From: Scatosoma sp048465415
Lineage (GTDB): Bacteria; Bacillota; Clostridia; Christensenellales; Borkfalkiaceae
Reading direction: 5' to 3'
NCBI GenBank assembly: GCA_048465415.1
Contig: DBFWLO010000006.1
Coordinates: 124,001-188,000, forward strand
Length of the DNA: 64,000 nucleotides
Position 1 is the first letter of the stretch. Every line of letters begins with the position of its first letter. Shown piece by piece: positions 41,463 to 50,044 of this stretch. The notes beneath the pieces are model-generated. The model saw only the letters and a program-made list of their open reading frames with translations. It did no database searches and was not told where the DNA came from. Made by a program: the position numbers and the translations under genes.

Positions 41463-42416
41463 ATGAATTTTACTTCGGACGTAAAAAGGGAAATCATAGC
41501 GCGCGGCATCAAAGGCAGGGCGGCGGAACGGGCGGCTCTGTCGGCTTTTGTGCGCACGAGTGGACAGCTTGCCTTAAAAGACGGAACGCCGGGGTTTTCG
41601 ATCGTGACGGAAACGGAGAACGTCGCCGAATTTTTTACGGCGATGTTTGAGGACGCCTTCCGGGAGGAGCTTTCCGTGGCCGGCGCGTCGATGGATAAAA
41701 TGAGCGGAAGGGACAAGCTGCGCCTCGAATGTCCGACGGGAAATTCGCGGACGGTTTTAAGGGATCTCGGTTTATTAAAAAGAGAAGACTCGTTTTCCTT
41801 CGGGATCTCCCGCAGACTCGTTGCCGACGACGAAAGTGCGCTCGCCTACGTCAAAGGGGCTTTTTTAGGCGGCGGAAGCTGCATTCTGCCTGCGCGGGAC
41901 GGCGGTAAAACGGGCTATCATCTCGAATTTGTCTTTCCCGAAAAACGTACCGCGGAGGATTTCTGCCGGCTGCTCGGCGATATGGAGCTGCTCGCGAAGG
42001 TGGTGGAGCGAAGCGGCACTTTCGTCGTCTACATCAAGAGCAAGGAAACGATCTCCGATTTTCTCGCAGTGCTCGGCACGGGGAACGCCTTGAAAAAATT
42101 TTCCGAGCTCGTGGAACGGCGGGACGAAGCGAACCAGTCCAATCGTGCGGCAAACTGTTTTTCCGGTAACGCCGACAAGACGGCCACCGCCGCTGTGAAG
42201 CAGGTGCTGGCGCTCAGGCTTCTCGCGGAACGAGTCGGGCTGGATACTCTGGATCCCGGCCTCAAAGAAGCGGCGGAGGCAAGACTTGACAATCCGTCGC
42301 TGTCCTTGAAGGAGCTGGCGGAAACGCTCGGCGTGAGCAAGAGCTGTCTCAATCACCGCATGCGCAGACTTGCGGAACTCTCCCGCGGCGTGCGGGAGAA
42401 CGGGACGGACGAATAA
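41463..42416 (+). CDS. whiA: DNA-binding protein WhiA
   Basis: 317 residues starting MNFTSDVKREIIARGI, the conserved WhiA opening. The N-terminal LAGLIDADG-like fold contains YVKGAFLGGGSC, and the C-terminal helix-turn-helix is SLKELAETLGVSKSCLNHRMRRL. WhiA affects division and chromosome segregation in Firmicutes. AAAGGA precedes ATG 41463. dnaE follows after 40 bases. Confidence 0.96.
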   Translation: MNFTSDVKREIIARGIKGRAAERAALSAFVRTSGQLALKDGTPGFSIVTETENVAEFFTAMFEDAFREELSVAGASMDKMSGRDKLRLECPTGNSRTVLRDLGLLKREDSFSFGISRRLVADDESALAYVKGAFLGGGSCILPARDGGKTGYHLEFVFPEKRTAEDFCRLLGDMELLAKVVERSGTFVVYIKSKETISDFLAVLGTGNALKKFSELVERRDEANQSNRAANCFSGNADKTATAAVKQVLALRLLAERVGLDTLDPGLKEAAEARLDNPSLSLKELAETLGVSKSCLNHRMRRLAELSRGVRENGTDE

Positions 42417-42456
42417 AACTATTACGGTTAAAGAAGAAAGTGAGAAGAAAAAGATT

Positions 42457-45400
42457 ATGACGGATTTTGTACATTTGCATTTACACACCGAATACAGCCT
42501 GCTCGACGGAGCCGCGAAAGTGGACGACCTCGTCGATCATCTTGTCAAGAACAACATCGACTGCTGCGCCGTGACCGATCACGGCAATATGTATGCTTCC
42601 CTCTATTTCGCGGAGGAGTGCGTCAAAAAAGGCCTCAAATATATCATCGGCTGCGAACTTTACGCCACCGACGACTATCTCGATAAACGTTTCGGAACCA
42701 AGACCGAACACATCATCGTGCTCGCCAAAAACAAGACGGGATATAAAAATATCGTCAAACTCGATTCCCTTTCCTATATTGACGGTTTTTACGGCAAGCC
42801 GAGAATCGATTATAAACTCCTCAAAGAGCATCACGAAGGGGTGATCTGTCTTTCCGCCTGTTTGGCGGGAAGAATGCCGCAGCTGCTTTTAAACGGCGAT
42901 TACGAGGGCGCGAAAGCCTGGGCGAAGGAAATGAAGGACGTCTTCGGCGAGGATTTCTACATCGAGATCCAGGATCACGGCATCGCCGAGGAAAAGCAGG
43001 TGATCCCTCAGCTGATCCAGATCGCGAGGGAACTCGACATTCAGCTCGTCGCCACTAACGACGTGCACTATATCCATAAAGAGGACTGGGAAGCGCAGGA
43101 TATCCTCCTTTGTATCCAAACGAAAAAGACGCTCGCGGATCCCAAGCGCATGAAGTTCGAGACGCGCGAATTCTATATGAAAACGGGCGACGAGATGGCG
43201 GAGCTGTTCGACTATATCCCCGAAGCGATCGCAAACACCCGCGTCATCGCGGATAAGATAGAGGAGCCGGTCTTCGATCTCAAACCTAACGGCACTCCTA
43301 TTCGCGACACCTCGCTGATTCCGCTTTATAAGCCGGACGACGGTTCCACGTCGCCGGAATATCTGACGCGTCTCACCTGGGAAGGAATCCCCAAACGGTA
43401 TAAGGACGTCACCGATACGATCAAAGAGCGCGTGGAATACGAGCTGGGCATCATTATCAAAATGGGCTTTGCGGATTACTTCCTCATCGTCTGGGACTAT
43501 ATCAACTGGTCGCGGCTGCACGATATACCCGTCGGCCCCGGCCGGGGTTCGGGCGTGGGCAGTATCGTCGCCTATTCTATCGGCATCACCGACGTAGATC
43601 CCTTGCGCTACGATCTGATTTTCGAGCGGTTTTTAAACCCTGACCGCGTTTCCATGCCCGACTTCGACGTCGACTTCTGCACGCGGCGGCGCTATGAAAC
43701 GATCGAGTACGTGCGGGAGAAATATCACCCCGAAAACGTGGCGCAGATCGTCACCTTCGGTACCCTCGCTTCGCGAGCCGTCATCAAAGACGTAGGGCGG
43801 GTGATGGGGGTGCCCTATTCCGAAACGGATAAAGTCGCGAAGCTGATGGACGGAAAATCGACGATCCGGGAGCTTTTGGGGCTGAACATCGAAAAGATAG
43901 AAAAGAAGCTCGCCGATCCGTCTCTGCCCGAAGACAAACGAATCGAGACGGAAAAAGACCTCGCGGAACAGAAAAAGAAAAAGAATCCCGAATTTATCGA
44001 AGTATACGAGACCAACCCCGAACTTCGGCGCGTCATCGATATGGGGCTCAAACTGGAAGGTATGCCGAAGAATACGTCCGAGCATGCCGCGGGCGTCGTC
44101 ATCTGCAACAAGGTGCTTTCCGATAACGTGCCGCTCGCCAGGAACGGCGACGATATCGTCACTCAGTTCGACATGAAGGAAGTGGAAGCGGTCGGCATGC
44201 TGAAAATGGACTTTCTGGCGCTGACGACGCTCACCGACATCAAAAACACGGTGACTTATATCAAAGAGGGATTGGGCATCGACGTCGATTTCGACGAGAT
44301 CGGCAACGACGTGCCTCAGGCTTACGAGCTCATCTCGTCCGGCGATACGGACGCAGTGTTCCAGCTCGAACAAGGCGGCATGAAAAAGTTCATGAAAGAC
44401 TTGCAGCCCAACTGTCTCGAAGATCTCATCGCCGGTATCTCTCTCTATCGTCCGGGACCTATGGACTTTATTCCCGCTTATATCCGCAATAAGCACAACC
44501 CCGACAAGATCGTCTACGACACTCCCCTTTTGGAACCCATACTCAAAAATTCTTACGGCGTCATCATCTACCAGGAACAGGTCATGCAGATTTTCCAGAA
44601 GCTCGCCGGCTATTCGCTGGGACAAGCCGATCTCGTGCGCCGCGCCATGGCGAAAAAGCACAAGGACGAACTGATGGCGCAGAAGGATAAATTCATTTAC
44701 GGGGACATCGACAAAGGCGGCAACATCACAGGCTGCGTCGCGCAGGGGATCCCGCCCGACGTGGCGGCGAAGATCTTCGCGGATATGGAGAGCTTCGCCT
44801 CCTACGCGTTCAATAAGTCGCACGCCGCGGCGTATGCGGTCGTAGCTTACCGCACCGCCTATCTCAAATATTTCTATCCCAAAGAATTTCTCGCGGGTAT
44901 TCTCAACGACCGCATCGATAAGATCGAAGAAATCTCCAAATATATCGCCTACATGAAGGAGAAGAACATCGCGGTTCTGCCTCCCGATATCAATAAATCG
45001 AAGGCGATTTTCTCCGTGCAGGGCAACGGGCTTCGTTTCGGTCTCGGCGCGCTGCGGGGAGTGGGACAGGCGCCGATCGAAGCGGTCATCGAGGAGCGGA
45101 ACGCGAACGGCGAATTCAAGGATTTCGCCGATTTCGTCATTCGCTGCGCCAAGCACGTCAATAAGCGCATCATCGAAAGCCTTATCTACGCGGGCGCGTT
45201 CGACTGTTTCGGTCACGCGCGTTCGCAGGTGGCGGCGGTCTACGAAGAGGTTGTCAATCGCGTCAACGCCATGGACAAACAAAAAGCCGGGGCGCAGATT
45301 TCCCTGTTCGGAGAAATCATCGAAGAACAAAAGATCGAGATCGTCTATCCCGATATTCCCGAATACGAGCAGACGGAACGCCTCTCAAAGGAAAAAGCGG

Positions 45401-46083
45401 TGCTCGGCGTCTACGTCAGCGGTCACCCGTTTGAAAAATACGTCGGGTATTTCAAAAATACCACCTTCAACTGTTCGATGCTCACCGATTACGTGGAGGA
45501 CGAGGAAACGGGCGCAAAGACATATACGGAGCTTTCCGACGGTCAGCAGGTAACGATGGGCGGCATGATTGCCGCAACCAAAAAATTGCAGACGCGTTCC
45601 GGTTCGTTCATGGCGTTCGTCACGATCGAGGATCTGTACGGTATGGTGGAATGCGTGTGTTTCCCCAACGTCTACGATCGTGTGCGCAGCTTTCTCGCTG
45701 TGGACGCCGTAGTCTCTTTGAGCGGCAAAATCGATATCAACGAAGAAAAAGCGCCTACGATCATCGTCGACAGAATGACCGAGTTCAAGCCTGACGAACA
45801 AGGGAACAGCGCGGCCGGAACTGCGGGCGGAGAAAGCGCGGTGCAGTCACAGGCGGAGGAACAGCCGCAGCGCGAGAAAAAGTTATGGCTGAATATCACC
45901 GATATGGAGGACGCCGACGTCGAAGAACTCATGGAAACGCTGTGTTTCTATGCGGGGGACACATCCGTATGTTTTGTGAAGGGGCGGAAAAAAATGCTCT
46001 GTTCGCAAAAGGTCAACCTCGGGCGCGCGCTCATGGCGGAGCTTTCCAGCTTCCTTAGAGAAGATTGTATCAAACTTGTTTAA
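42457..46083 (+). CDS. dnaE: DNA polymerase III alpha subunit DnaE
   Basis: 1208 residues from ATG 42457, giving the normal start MTDFVHLHLHTEYSLLDGAAK; the open frame upstream overlaps whiA and is not coding. Order: PHP domain (about 1-270), palm with GRGSGVGS and MPDFDVDF (near 400, catalytic Asp pair), fingers, tandem HhH, and an OB-fold near 1030-1100 (VTMGGMIAATKKLQTRSG). It is the DnaE1 type rather than PolC (no exonuclease domain). The ribosome site is weak (GTGAGAAG). Length is normal for the family. Confidence 0.97.
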   Translation: MTDFVHLHLHTEYSLLDGAAKVDDLVDHLVKNNIDCCAVTDHGNMYASLYFAEECVKKGLKYIIGCELYATDDYLDKRFGTKTEHIIVLAKNKTGYKNIVKLDSLSYIDGFYGKPRIDYKLLKEHHEGVICLSACLAGRMPQLLLNGDYEGAKAWAKEMKDVFGEDFYIEIQDHGIAEEKQVIPQLIQIARELDIQLVATNDVHYIHKEDWEAQDILLCIQTKKTLADPKRMKFETREFYMKTGDEMAELFDYIPEAIANTRVIADKIEEPVFDLKPNGTPIRDTSLIPLYKPDDGSTSPEYLTRLTWEGIPKRYKDVTDTIKERVEYELGIIIKMGFADYFLIVWDYINWSRLHDIPVGPGRGSGVGSIVAYSIGITDVDPLRYDLIFERFLNPDRVSMPDFDVDFCTRRRYETIEYVREKYHPENVAQIVTFGTLASRAVIKDVGRVMGVPYSETDKVAKLMDGKSTIRELLGLNIEKIEKKLADPSLPEDKRIETEKDLAEQKKKKNPEFIEVYETNPELRRVIDMGLKLEGMPKNTSEHAAGVVICNKVLSDNVPLARNGDDIVTQFDMKEVEAVGMLKMDFLALTTLTDIKNTVTYIKEGLGIDVDFDEIGNDVPQAYELISSGDTDAVFQLEQGGMKKFMKDLQPNCLEDLIAGISLYRPGPMDFIPAYIRNKHNPDKIVYDTPLLEPILKNSYGVIIYQEQVMQIFQKLAGYSLGQADLVRRAMAKKHKDELMAQKDKFIYGDIDKGGNITGCVAQGIPPDVAAKIFADMESFASYAFNKSHAAAYAVVAYRTAYLKYFYPKEFLAGILNDRIDKIEEISKYIAYMKEKNIAVLPPDINKSKAIFSVQGNGLRFGLGALRGVGQAPIEAVIEERNANGEFKDFADFVIRCAKHVNKRIIESLIYAGAFDCFGHARSQVAAVYEEVVNRVNAMDKQKAGAQISLFGEIIEEQKIEIVYPDIPEYEQTERLSKEKAVLGVYVSGHPFEKYVGYFKNTTFNCSMLTDYVEDEETGAKTYTELSDGQQVTMGGMIAATKKLQTRSGSFMAFVTIEDLYGMVECVCFPNVYDRVRSFLAVDAVVSLSGKIDINEEKAPTIIVDRMTEFKPDEQGNSAAGTAGGESAVQSQAEEQPQREKKLWLNITDMEDADVEELMETLCFYAGDTSVCFVKGRKKMLCSQKVNLGRALMAELSSFLREDCIKLV

Positions 46084-46112
46084 AAAATTTTGAAAAAGAA
46101 GGGCAAAAGACT

Positions 46113-46140
46113 TTGTTTTTTTCGAAATATTTGTTATAAT
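46113..46140 (+). promoter_or_regulatory. Promoter of pfkA
   Basis: TTGTTT, 16-base spacer, TATAAT, giving a leader of about 145 bases with no obvious structure. Confidence 0.6.
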
Positions 46141-46292
46141 ATATCGGAATAGCGTCTTTGCGCGGATAAAAAACGCGAATTTCGACAAGGGGAGAAAGGA
46201 CGCGGAAAAAACGCGGCCGCGGGGCAATACCGGAGCGTTTAGCAAGCAAATCATTTAAAATTTATAAATATATTCGGACGGAGGATTATACA

Positions 46293-47255
46293 ATGAAACG
46301 TATCGGTTTGTTGACGAGCGGCGGCGACGCGCCCGGTATGAACGCGGCGATTCGCGCGGTCGTGCGGACGGCGATCTATTACGGTATGGAAGTTTTCGGG
46401 ATTGAAAGGGGTTATGCGGGCCTTTTGGAGGACGACGTGGTTGCTATGGAAATGCGCAGCGTCTCCGACATCGTCCAGCGCGGCGGCACGAAGCTGAGAA
46501 CGGCGAGATGTCTGGAAATGCTCACCAAAGAAGGGCAGCAGAAGGCGGTCAGAACGTTGGAAAAGCGCGGCATCGAAGGGCTTGTGGTCATCGGCGGCGA
46601 CGGTTCCTTCCGCGCGGCCAGAGATCTCAGCGACGGCTACGGCGTGCCTACGATCGGTATTCCCGGCACCATCGACAACGACTTGCAGTATACCGATTAT
46701 ACGCTCGGGTTCGACACCGCCGTCAATACCTGTCTCGATATCATCAATAAACTCCGCGACACCATGACTTCTCACGAGCGTATCTCCGTGGTAGAGGTGA
46801 TGGGCAGACGCTGCGGCGACATCGCCCTTTACAGCGGCATCGCTTCGGGCGCCGAGATCATCGTCGTGCCCGAGATCGCGTTCGATATGGACGACATCGT
46901 CATGCGCATCAACCGTTCGCGCGCGAGCGGGAAACATTCCAACATCATCGTCGTCGCCGAAGGCGTCATGAGCGCGGAGCAGTTTGCGAAACAGCTCCAG
47001 GAAGTGACGACTTATTCCGTACGTCCGACCTGTATCGGTCACGTCCAGCGCGGCGGTTCGCCGTCTATGGCGGACAGAATGCTGGCAGCGCAGTTCGGCA
47101 ATAAAGCGGTGCGGCTTTTGAACGAGGGCGTGGGCAACCGCGCGGTCGGGATCGTCAAAAACGAGATCATCGATATGGATATCATCGAAGCCGTTTCCAT
47201 GAAAAAAGAGTTCAATTACGAGTTGTACGAAACTCTGCAAATGATTTCCATGTAA
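46293..47255 (+). CDS. pfkA: ATP-dependent 6-phosphofructokinase
   Basis: 320 residues, normal length. TSGGDAPGMN (from 8) and GGDGS (101-105) form the nucleotide site; Gly104 indicates use of ATP rather than pyrophosphate. IPGTIDND (123-130) carries the catalytic Asp128, and EVMGRRCGDIA and GHVQRGGSP are the sugar-site motifs. It commits fructose-6-phosphate to glycolysis. GGAGG precedes ATG 46293. Unlike many Firmicutes, pyk does not follow. Confidence 0.97.
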   Translation: MKRIGLLTSGGDAPGMNAAIRAVVRTAIYYGMEVFGIERGYAGLLEDDVVAMEMRSVSDIVQRGGTKLRTARCLEMLTKEGQQKAVRTLEKRGIEGLVVIGGDGSFRAARDLSDGYGVPTIGIPGTIDNDLQYTDYTLGFDTAVNTCLDIINKLRDTMTSHERISVVEVMGRRCGDIALYSGIASGAEIIVVPEIAFDMDDIVMRINRSRASGKHSNIIVVAEGVMSAEQFAKQLQEVTTYSVRPTCIGHVQRGGSPSMADRMLAAQFGNKAVRLLNEGVGNRAVGIVKNEIIDMDIIEAVSMKKEFNYELYETLQMISM

Positions 47256-47270
47256 CGACGGGAATTTCGA

Positions 47271-47308
47271 GGATCGCTTTTTCGGAGTGCGAAAAAGGCG
47301 GTCCTTTT
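47271..47308 (+). terminator. pfkA terminator
   Basis: GGATCGC-TTTTTCG pairs with CGAAAAA-GGCGGTCC around GAGTG, followed by five T. Confidence 0.85.
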
Positions 47309-47390
47309 TATAAAACGCGCTTTTTCTCCGTATGGCGGCAAGGGATAACGGAATACGACAAAAAAACTTGAAAAAATTCCCCTTTTGGTA

Positions 47391-47419
47391 TTGAAATTTT
47401 CCTGCGTTTATTGTATAAT
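47391..47419 (+). promoter_or_regulatory. Sigma-A promoter of PfkB-type kinase
   Basis: TTGAAA, 17-base spacer, TATAAT. The leader holds a CCGGCG/CGCCGG hairpin (47429-47454) just before the ribosome site. Confidence 0.8.
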
Positions 47420-47473
47420 AGAATAGGTCCGGCGAAGGTCCAAATTCGCGCCGGCAGGAAGGAGCCCAGCTTC

Positions 47474-48400
47474 ATGATTTTAACCGTTTGTTTGAGTCCC
47501 TGCACGGACATTACCATAGAACTCGATTCGCTCAATATAGGCAAAACGAACATCGTCAAGAGTAAGACGCTCTCTTTCACGGGCAAGGCCCTGAACGTTG
47601 CCATCGGCGTCGCGAGACTGGGCGGCGAGCCTTATGCCACGGGGCTTATGTATAACGAAAACGGGTACATGTTCGAGAACGCGCTCGATAAAGAAGGCGT
47701 GCCGTTCACGTTCGTCTGGAACAAAGGCAGAGTGCGCGAGAACTATAAATTTATCGACAATAAGTCCATGCTCACCGAAGTGAACGATGTTGGCGAAGAG
47801 GTAGGCGAGGGAAAGACGGGCGAGCTTCTCAATATGGTGCGGATGCTTTCCGCCCGCAGCAACGTCGCCGTCATTTCGGGCGGACTTCCCCGCGGCGTAC
47901 CCGCGGAGTATTATAAAAATCTCTTTCGCGCGGTTGCGCCCAATGCGCTCAGAATCGTAGACGCGGAAGGCGCAAGAATGTTCGCGGCTCTGGACGCGGG
48001 AGTAGACCTTGTAAAACCCAATCTGGACGAACTGCAAAACACGCTCGGACGGGAGATTGCGGATAAAGAGGATATGCTGGCGGGTTGTCGGGAACTCCTC
48101 GACCGGGGCGCCAAAACGGTTTTGCTTTCTTTGGGCAAAGACGGCGCGGTGATCACCGACGGGACTCGTCATTATTATTGCAAGAGTATCAACGTGGCGG
48201 TCAATTCGACGGTGGGCGCGGGCGACGGCATGGTCGCGGCGGCGGCGATGATGATGGAACAGGGGGCGCCGCTCTCCGATATTCTGCGCGCGGGCGTCGC
48301 GGCGGGCACGGCTACCGTTACGACGGTGGGAAAGATCTCTTTCACGAGAGATAAATACGAGGAGATTCTGAGTAATCTGCGCGTGACGGAAATCTTCTGA
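47474..48400 (+). CDS. PfkB-family hexose kinase (1-phosphofructokinase type)
   Basis: 308 residues from ATG 47474 (AAGGAG upstream). The start ILTVCLSPCTDITIELDSL and GKALNVAIGVARLGGEPYATG are typical of the FruK/LacC/PfkB subgroup. The catalytic motif is NSTVGAGDGMVAAAAM, with Asp as base, and VKPNLDEL is the nucleotide-site motif. It phosphorylates a hexose phosphate such as fructose-1-phosphate or tagatose-6-phosphate. No PTS gene stands beside it, so the substrate is open. Confidence 0.88.
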   Translation: MILTVCLSPCTDITIELDSLNIGKTNIVKSKTLSFTGKALNVAIGVARLGGEPYATGLMYNENGYMFENALDKEGVPFTFVWNKGRVRENYKFIDNKSMLTEVNDVGEEVGEGKTGELLNMVRMLSARSNVAVISGGLPRGVPAEYYKNLFRAVAPNALRIVDAEGARMFAALDAGVDLVKPNLDELQNTLGREIADKEDMLAGCRELLDRGAKTVLLSLGKDGAVITDGTRHYYCKSINVAVNSTVGAGDGMVAAAAMMMEQGAPLSDILRAGVAAGTATVTTVGKISFTRDKYEEILSNLRVTEIF

Positions 48401-48462
48401 AAATTTTTTCGATTTTTCAAAAATATGTGGCATAAGCGTATTTTGGCCGCATATAATATAGT

Positions 48463-48718
48463 ATTGTTACAAATGCGGAAGAGCAAGGGAAGGAAAATAC
48501 GAGGGAAATCGATTCGCTTTCCCGCATGCAAAGACGGCGGCCGGGAAAGGCTCCGGGGACGATACTTTGCTGCGAGGTCTGGATATACGCGAGATAGGCT
48601 TGGTTAATAGCGCTTTGCAACTTTTTCGGTTGCAAAGGCGCATAACTGAGGGAAGACGAGCATAAAAACAACGACGAACGAAAATTCTGCCGCGGCTTGT
48701 AAAAGCCGCGGCTTTTTT
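48463..48718 (+). ncRNA. Probable structured RNA of about 255 bases, unassigned
   Basis: A region without a plus-strand gene has TATAAT at 48452-48457, then a chain of local helices, then a strong terminator. Helices: ATGCGGAAGAGC/GCTTTCCCGCAT (48472-48483/48519-48530), GCAAAG/CTTTGC (48531-48536/48566-48571) enclosing CCGG/CCGG, and a very long hairpin CTTGGTTA...TAACTGAG around GCGCTTTGCAAC/GTTGCAAAGGCGC (about 48599-48650). SRP, RNase P and tmRNA signature sequences were not found. 6S RNA is possible but would form a single long hairpin. Family unassigned. Confidence 0.5.
48689..48718 (+). terminator. Terminator of structured RNA
   Basis: GCCGCGGCTT pairs perfectly with AAGCCGCGGC around GTAA, followed by six T. 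Confidence 0.9.
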
Positions 48719-48823
48719 CATAAATCCCGAAATCATGCGGCGGAAAAGCGTATAAAAATCGCCGGAAAAAGAAGAAACTGTATAAATCATATAAAATTAT
48801 TACAAATTTTTCGGCTAAAAGTG

Positions 48824-48852
48824 TTGAAAAATTTGTCGAAATTTAGTATAAT
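48824..48852 (+). promoter_or_regulatory. Sigma-A promoter of Cys-rich small protein
   Basis: TTGAAA, 17-base spacer, TATAAT, leader about 90 bases. Confidence 0.82.
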
Positions 48853-48949
48853 ATAGATATATACAAAAAGTGCGTCAAAAAACGTAAACGGCGGAACCGC
48901 TTGGACGGGTAAAAGGGAAAAAACGGAAATTCGTCGAGGAGGCGAGATT

Positions 48950-49144
48950 ATGAATTTCAAAGAAGAGCAGGAAAAATTCGACAAGCTCAAATGGGACGAA
49001 AGCATGCGGGAAGGTCGGGATAAATGCGGCACGTATGAATTTTGCGGCTGCTGCAAGAAGGAAGCTCTCTATCCCTGTGCGCGCGCGGCAAACAGGTATC
49101 AAAGCGGTTATATCCGCATCGCCGTGCTGCGCGGCCGTTCGTGA
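48950..49144 (+). CDS. 64-residue Cys-rich small protein
   Basis: MNFKEEQEKFDKLKWDESMR begins a charged helix, followed by five Cys in C-x5-C-x-C-C-x7-C (Cys26, 32, 34, 35 and 43) within DKCGTYEFCGCCKKEALYPCARA. The Cys cluster suggests a zinc- or iron-binding knuckle. Similar short proteins are common as hypothetical proteins in Clostridia. GGAGG precedes the ATG by 8 bases and it has its own promoter. Function unknown. Confidence 0.8.
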   Translation: MNFKEEQEKFDKLKWDESMREGRDKCGTYEFCGCCKKEALYPCARAANRYQSGYIRIAVLRGRS

Positions 49145-49224
49145 GGGAACGGCGTAAGGAAACGGAAAAACTTTTCGACAGGAATAGTAAATTCGGCTTT
49201 TTTTTCACAGGAGAGGGATAGTAC

Positions 49225-49253
49225 GGTCTTTTTTCGGAGAAAGGGCCTTTTTT
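49225..49253 (+). terminator. Terminator after Cys-rich protein gene
   Basis: GGTCTTT pairs with AAAGGGCC (bulged), followed by six T. Confidence 0.65.
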
Positions 49254-49348
49254 AATAGATGAAAATCATATAGCGGCGGGAAGGGTGTACCGCGCGATCC
49301 GATGCGATTGGAAAACGATGAAAACTTTAACGAGGAAGTGGAACAGCC

Positions 49349-50044
49349 ATGAGCAACATCGAAGTGAAGAACCTGAAAAAAATATACGGCGGCGCGCAGA
49401 ATCCGGTTACGGCGCTTTGGGACGTGTCATTCGGTCTGGACTTGGGCGAATTTGTCGTCATACTCGGCCCCTCGGGGAGCGGCAAGAGCACTCTTCTCAA
49501 TATTTTGGGGGGAATGGATTCGGCGACGGAGGGCAGCGTGGAAGTCGCGGGCAGAGATATCGTCGCGTTTACGGAAAAACAGCTGGTTTCCTATCGTAAG
49601 AACGACATCGGTTTCGTCTTTCAATTTTATAATCTGATGCAGAATTTAACCGCGCTCGAAAACGTCGCGCTTTCGGAAGGCGAAGGAGGCATGGACGCGG
49701 CGGAGGCGCTCAGACTCGTCGGTTTAGAAGGAAGAATGAATAATTTCCCCGCCCAGCTTTCGGGCGGAGAACAGCAGCGCGTCGCCATTGCCCGCGCCGT
49801 CGTGAAAAATCCGAAACTTCTTCTCTGCGACGAGCCTACCGGCGCACTCGACAGCGGCACGGGAAAAAATATCGTGGCTCTGCTTTTGTCGCTCGCCAAA
49901 AAGAAGGACAAAACTATCGTCGTAGTCACGCATAACGCCAAGCTCGCCGAGGTGGCGGACCGCGTTGTGCGGCTCTCCGACGGAAGGATCGTCGGGGACG
50001 AGAGAATCGCGGCTCCCAAATCGCCGGAGGAGATAAACTGGTGA
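49349..50044 (+). CDS. MacB/LolD-type ABC transporter ATPase
   Basis: 231 residues. Walker A is GPSGSGKST, the Q-loop FVFQFYNLM, the signature LSGGEQQR and Walker B LLLCDEPTGALD. The sequence LLNILGGMDSATEGSVEVAG is typical of the MacB/FtsE-like group that drives mechanotransmission permeases. Its stop codon shares bases with the start of the permease gene (TGATG). Confidence 0.93.
   Translation: MSNIEVKNLKKIYGGAQNPVTALWDVSFGLDLGEFVVILGPSGSGKSTLLNILGGMDSATEGSVEVAGRDIVAFTEKQLVSYRKNDIGFVFQFYNLMQNLTALENVALSEGEGGMDAAEALRLVGLEGRMNNFPAQLSGGEQQRVAIARAVVKNPKLLLCDEPTGALDSGTGKNIVALLLSLAKKKDKTIVVVTHNAKLAEVADRVVRLSDGRIVGDERIAAPKSPEEINW

Noticed and set aside
43633..45330. 565-codon minus-strand open frame in dnaE
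   Set aside because: Antisense shadow of a highly conserved gene; the translation has no recognisable domain.
48463..48718. SRP RNA, RNase P RNA or c-di-GMP riboswitch
   Set aside because: The SRP loop GGUCCGGAAGGAAGCAGCC, RNase P core sequences and the c-di-GMP GGUAG/GCAAACC elements were looked for and not found.
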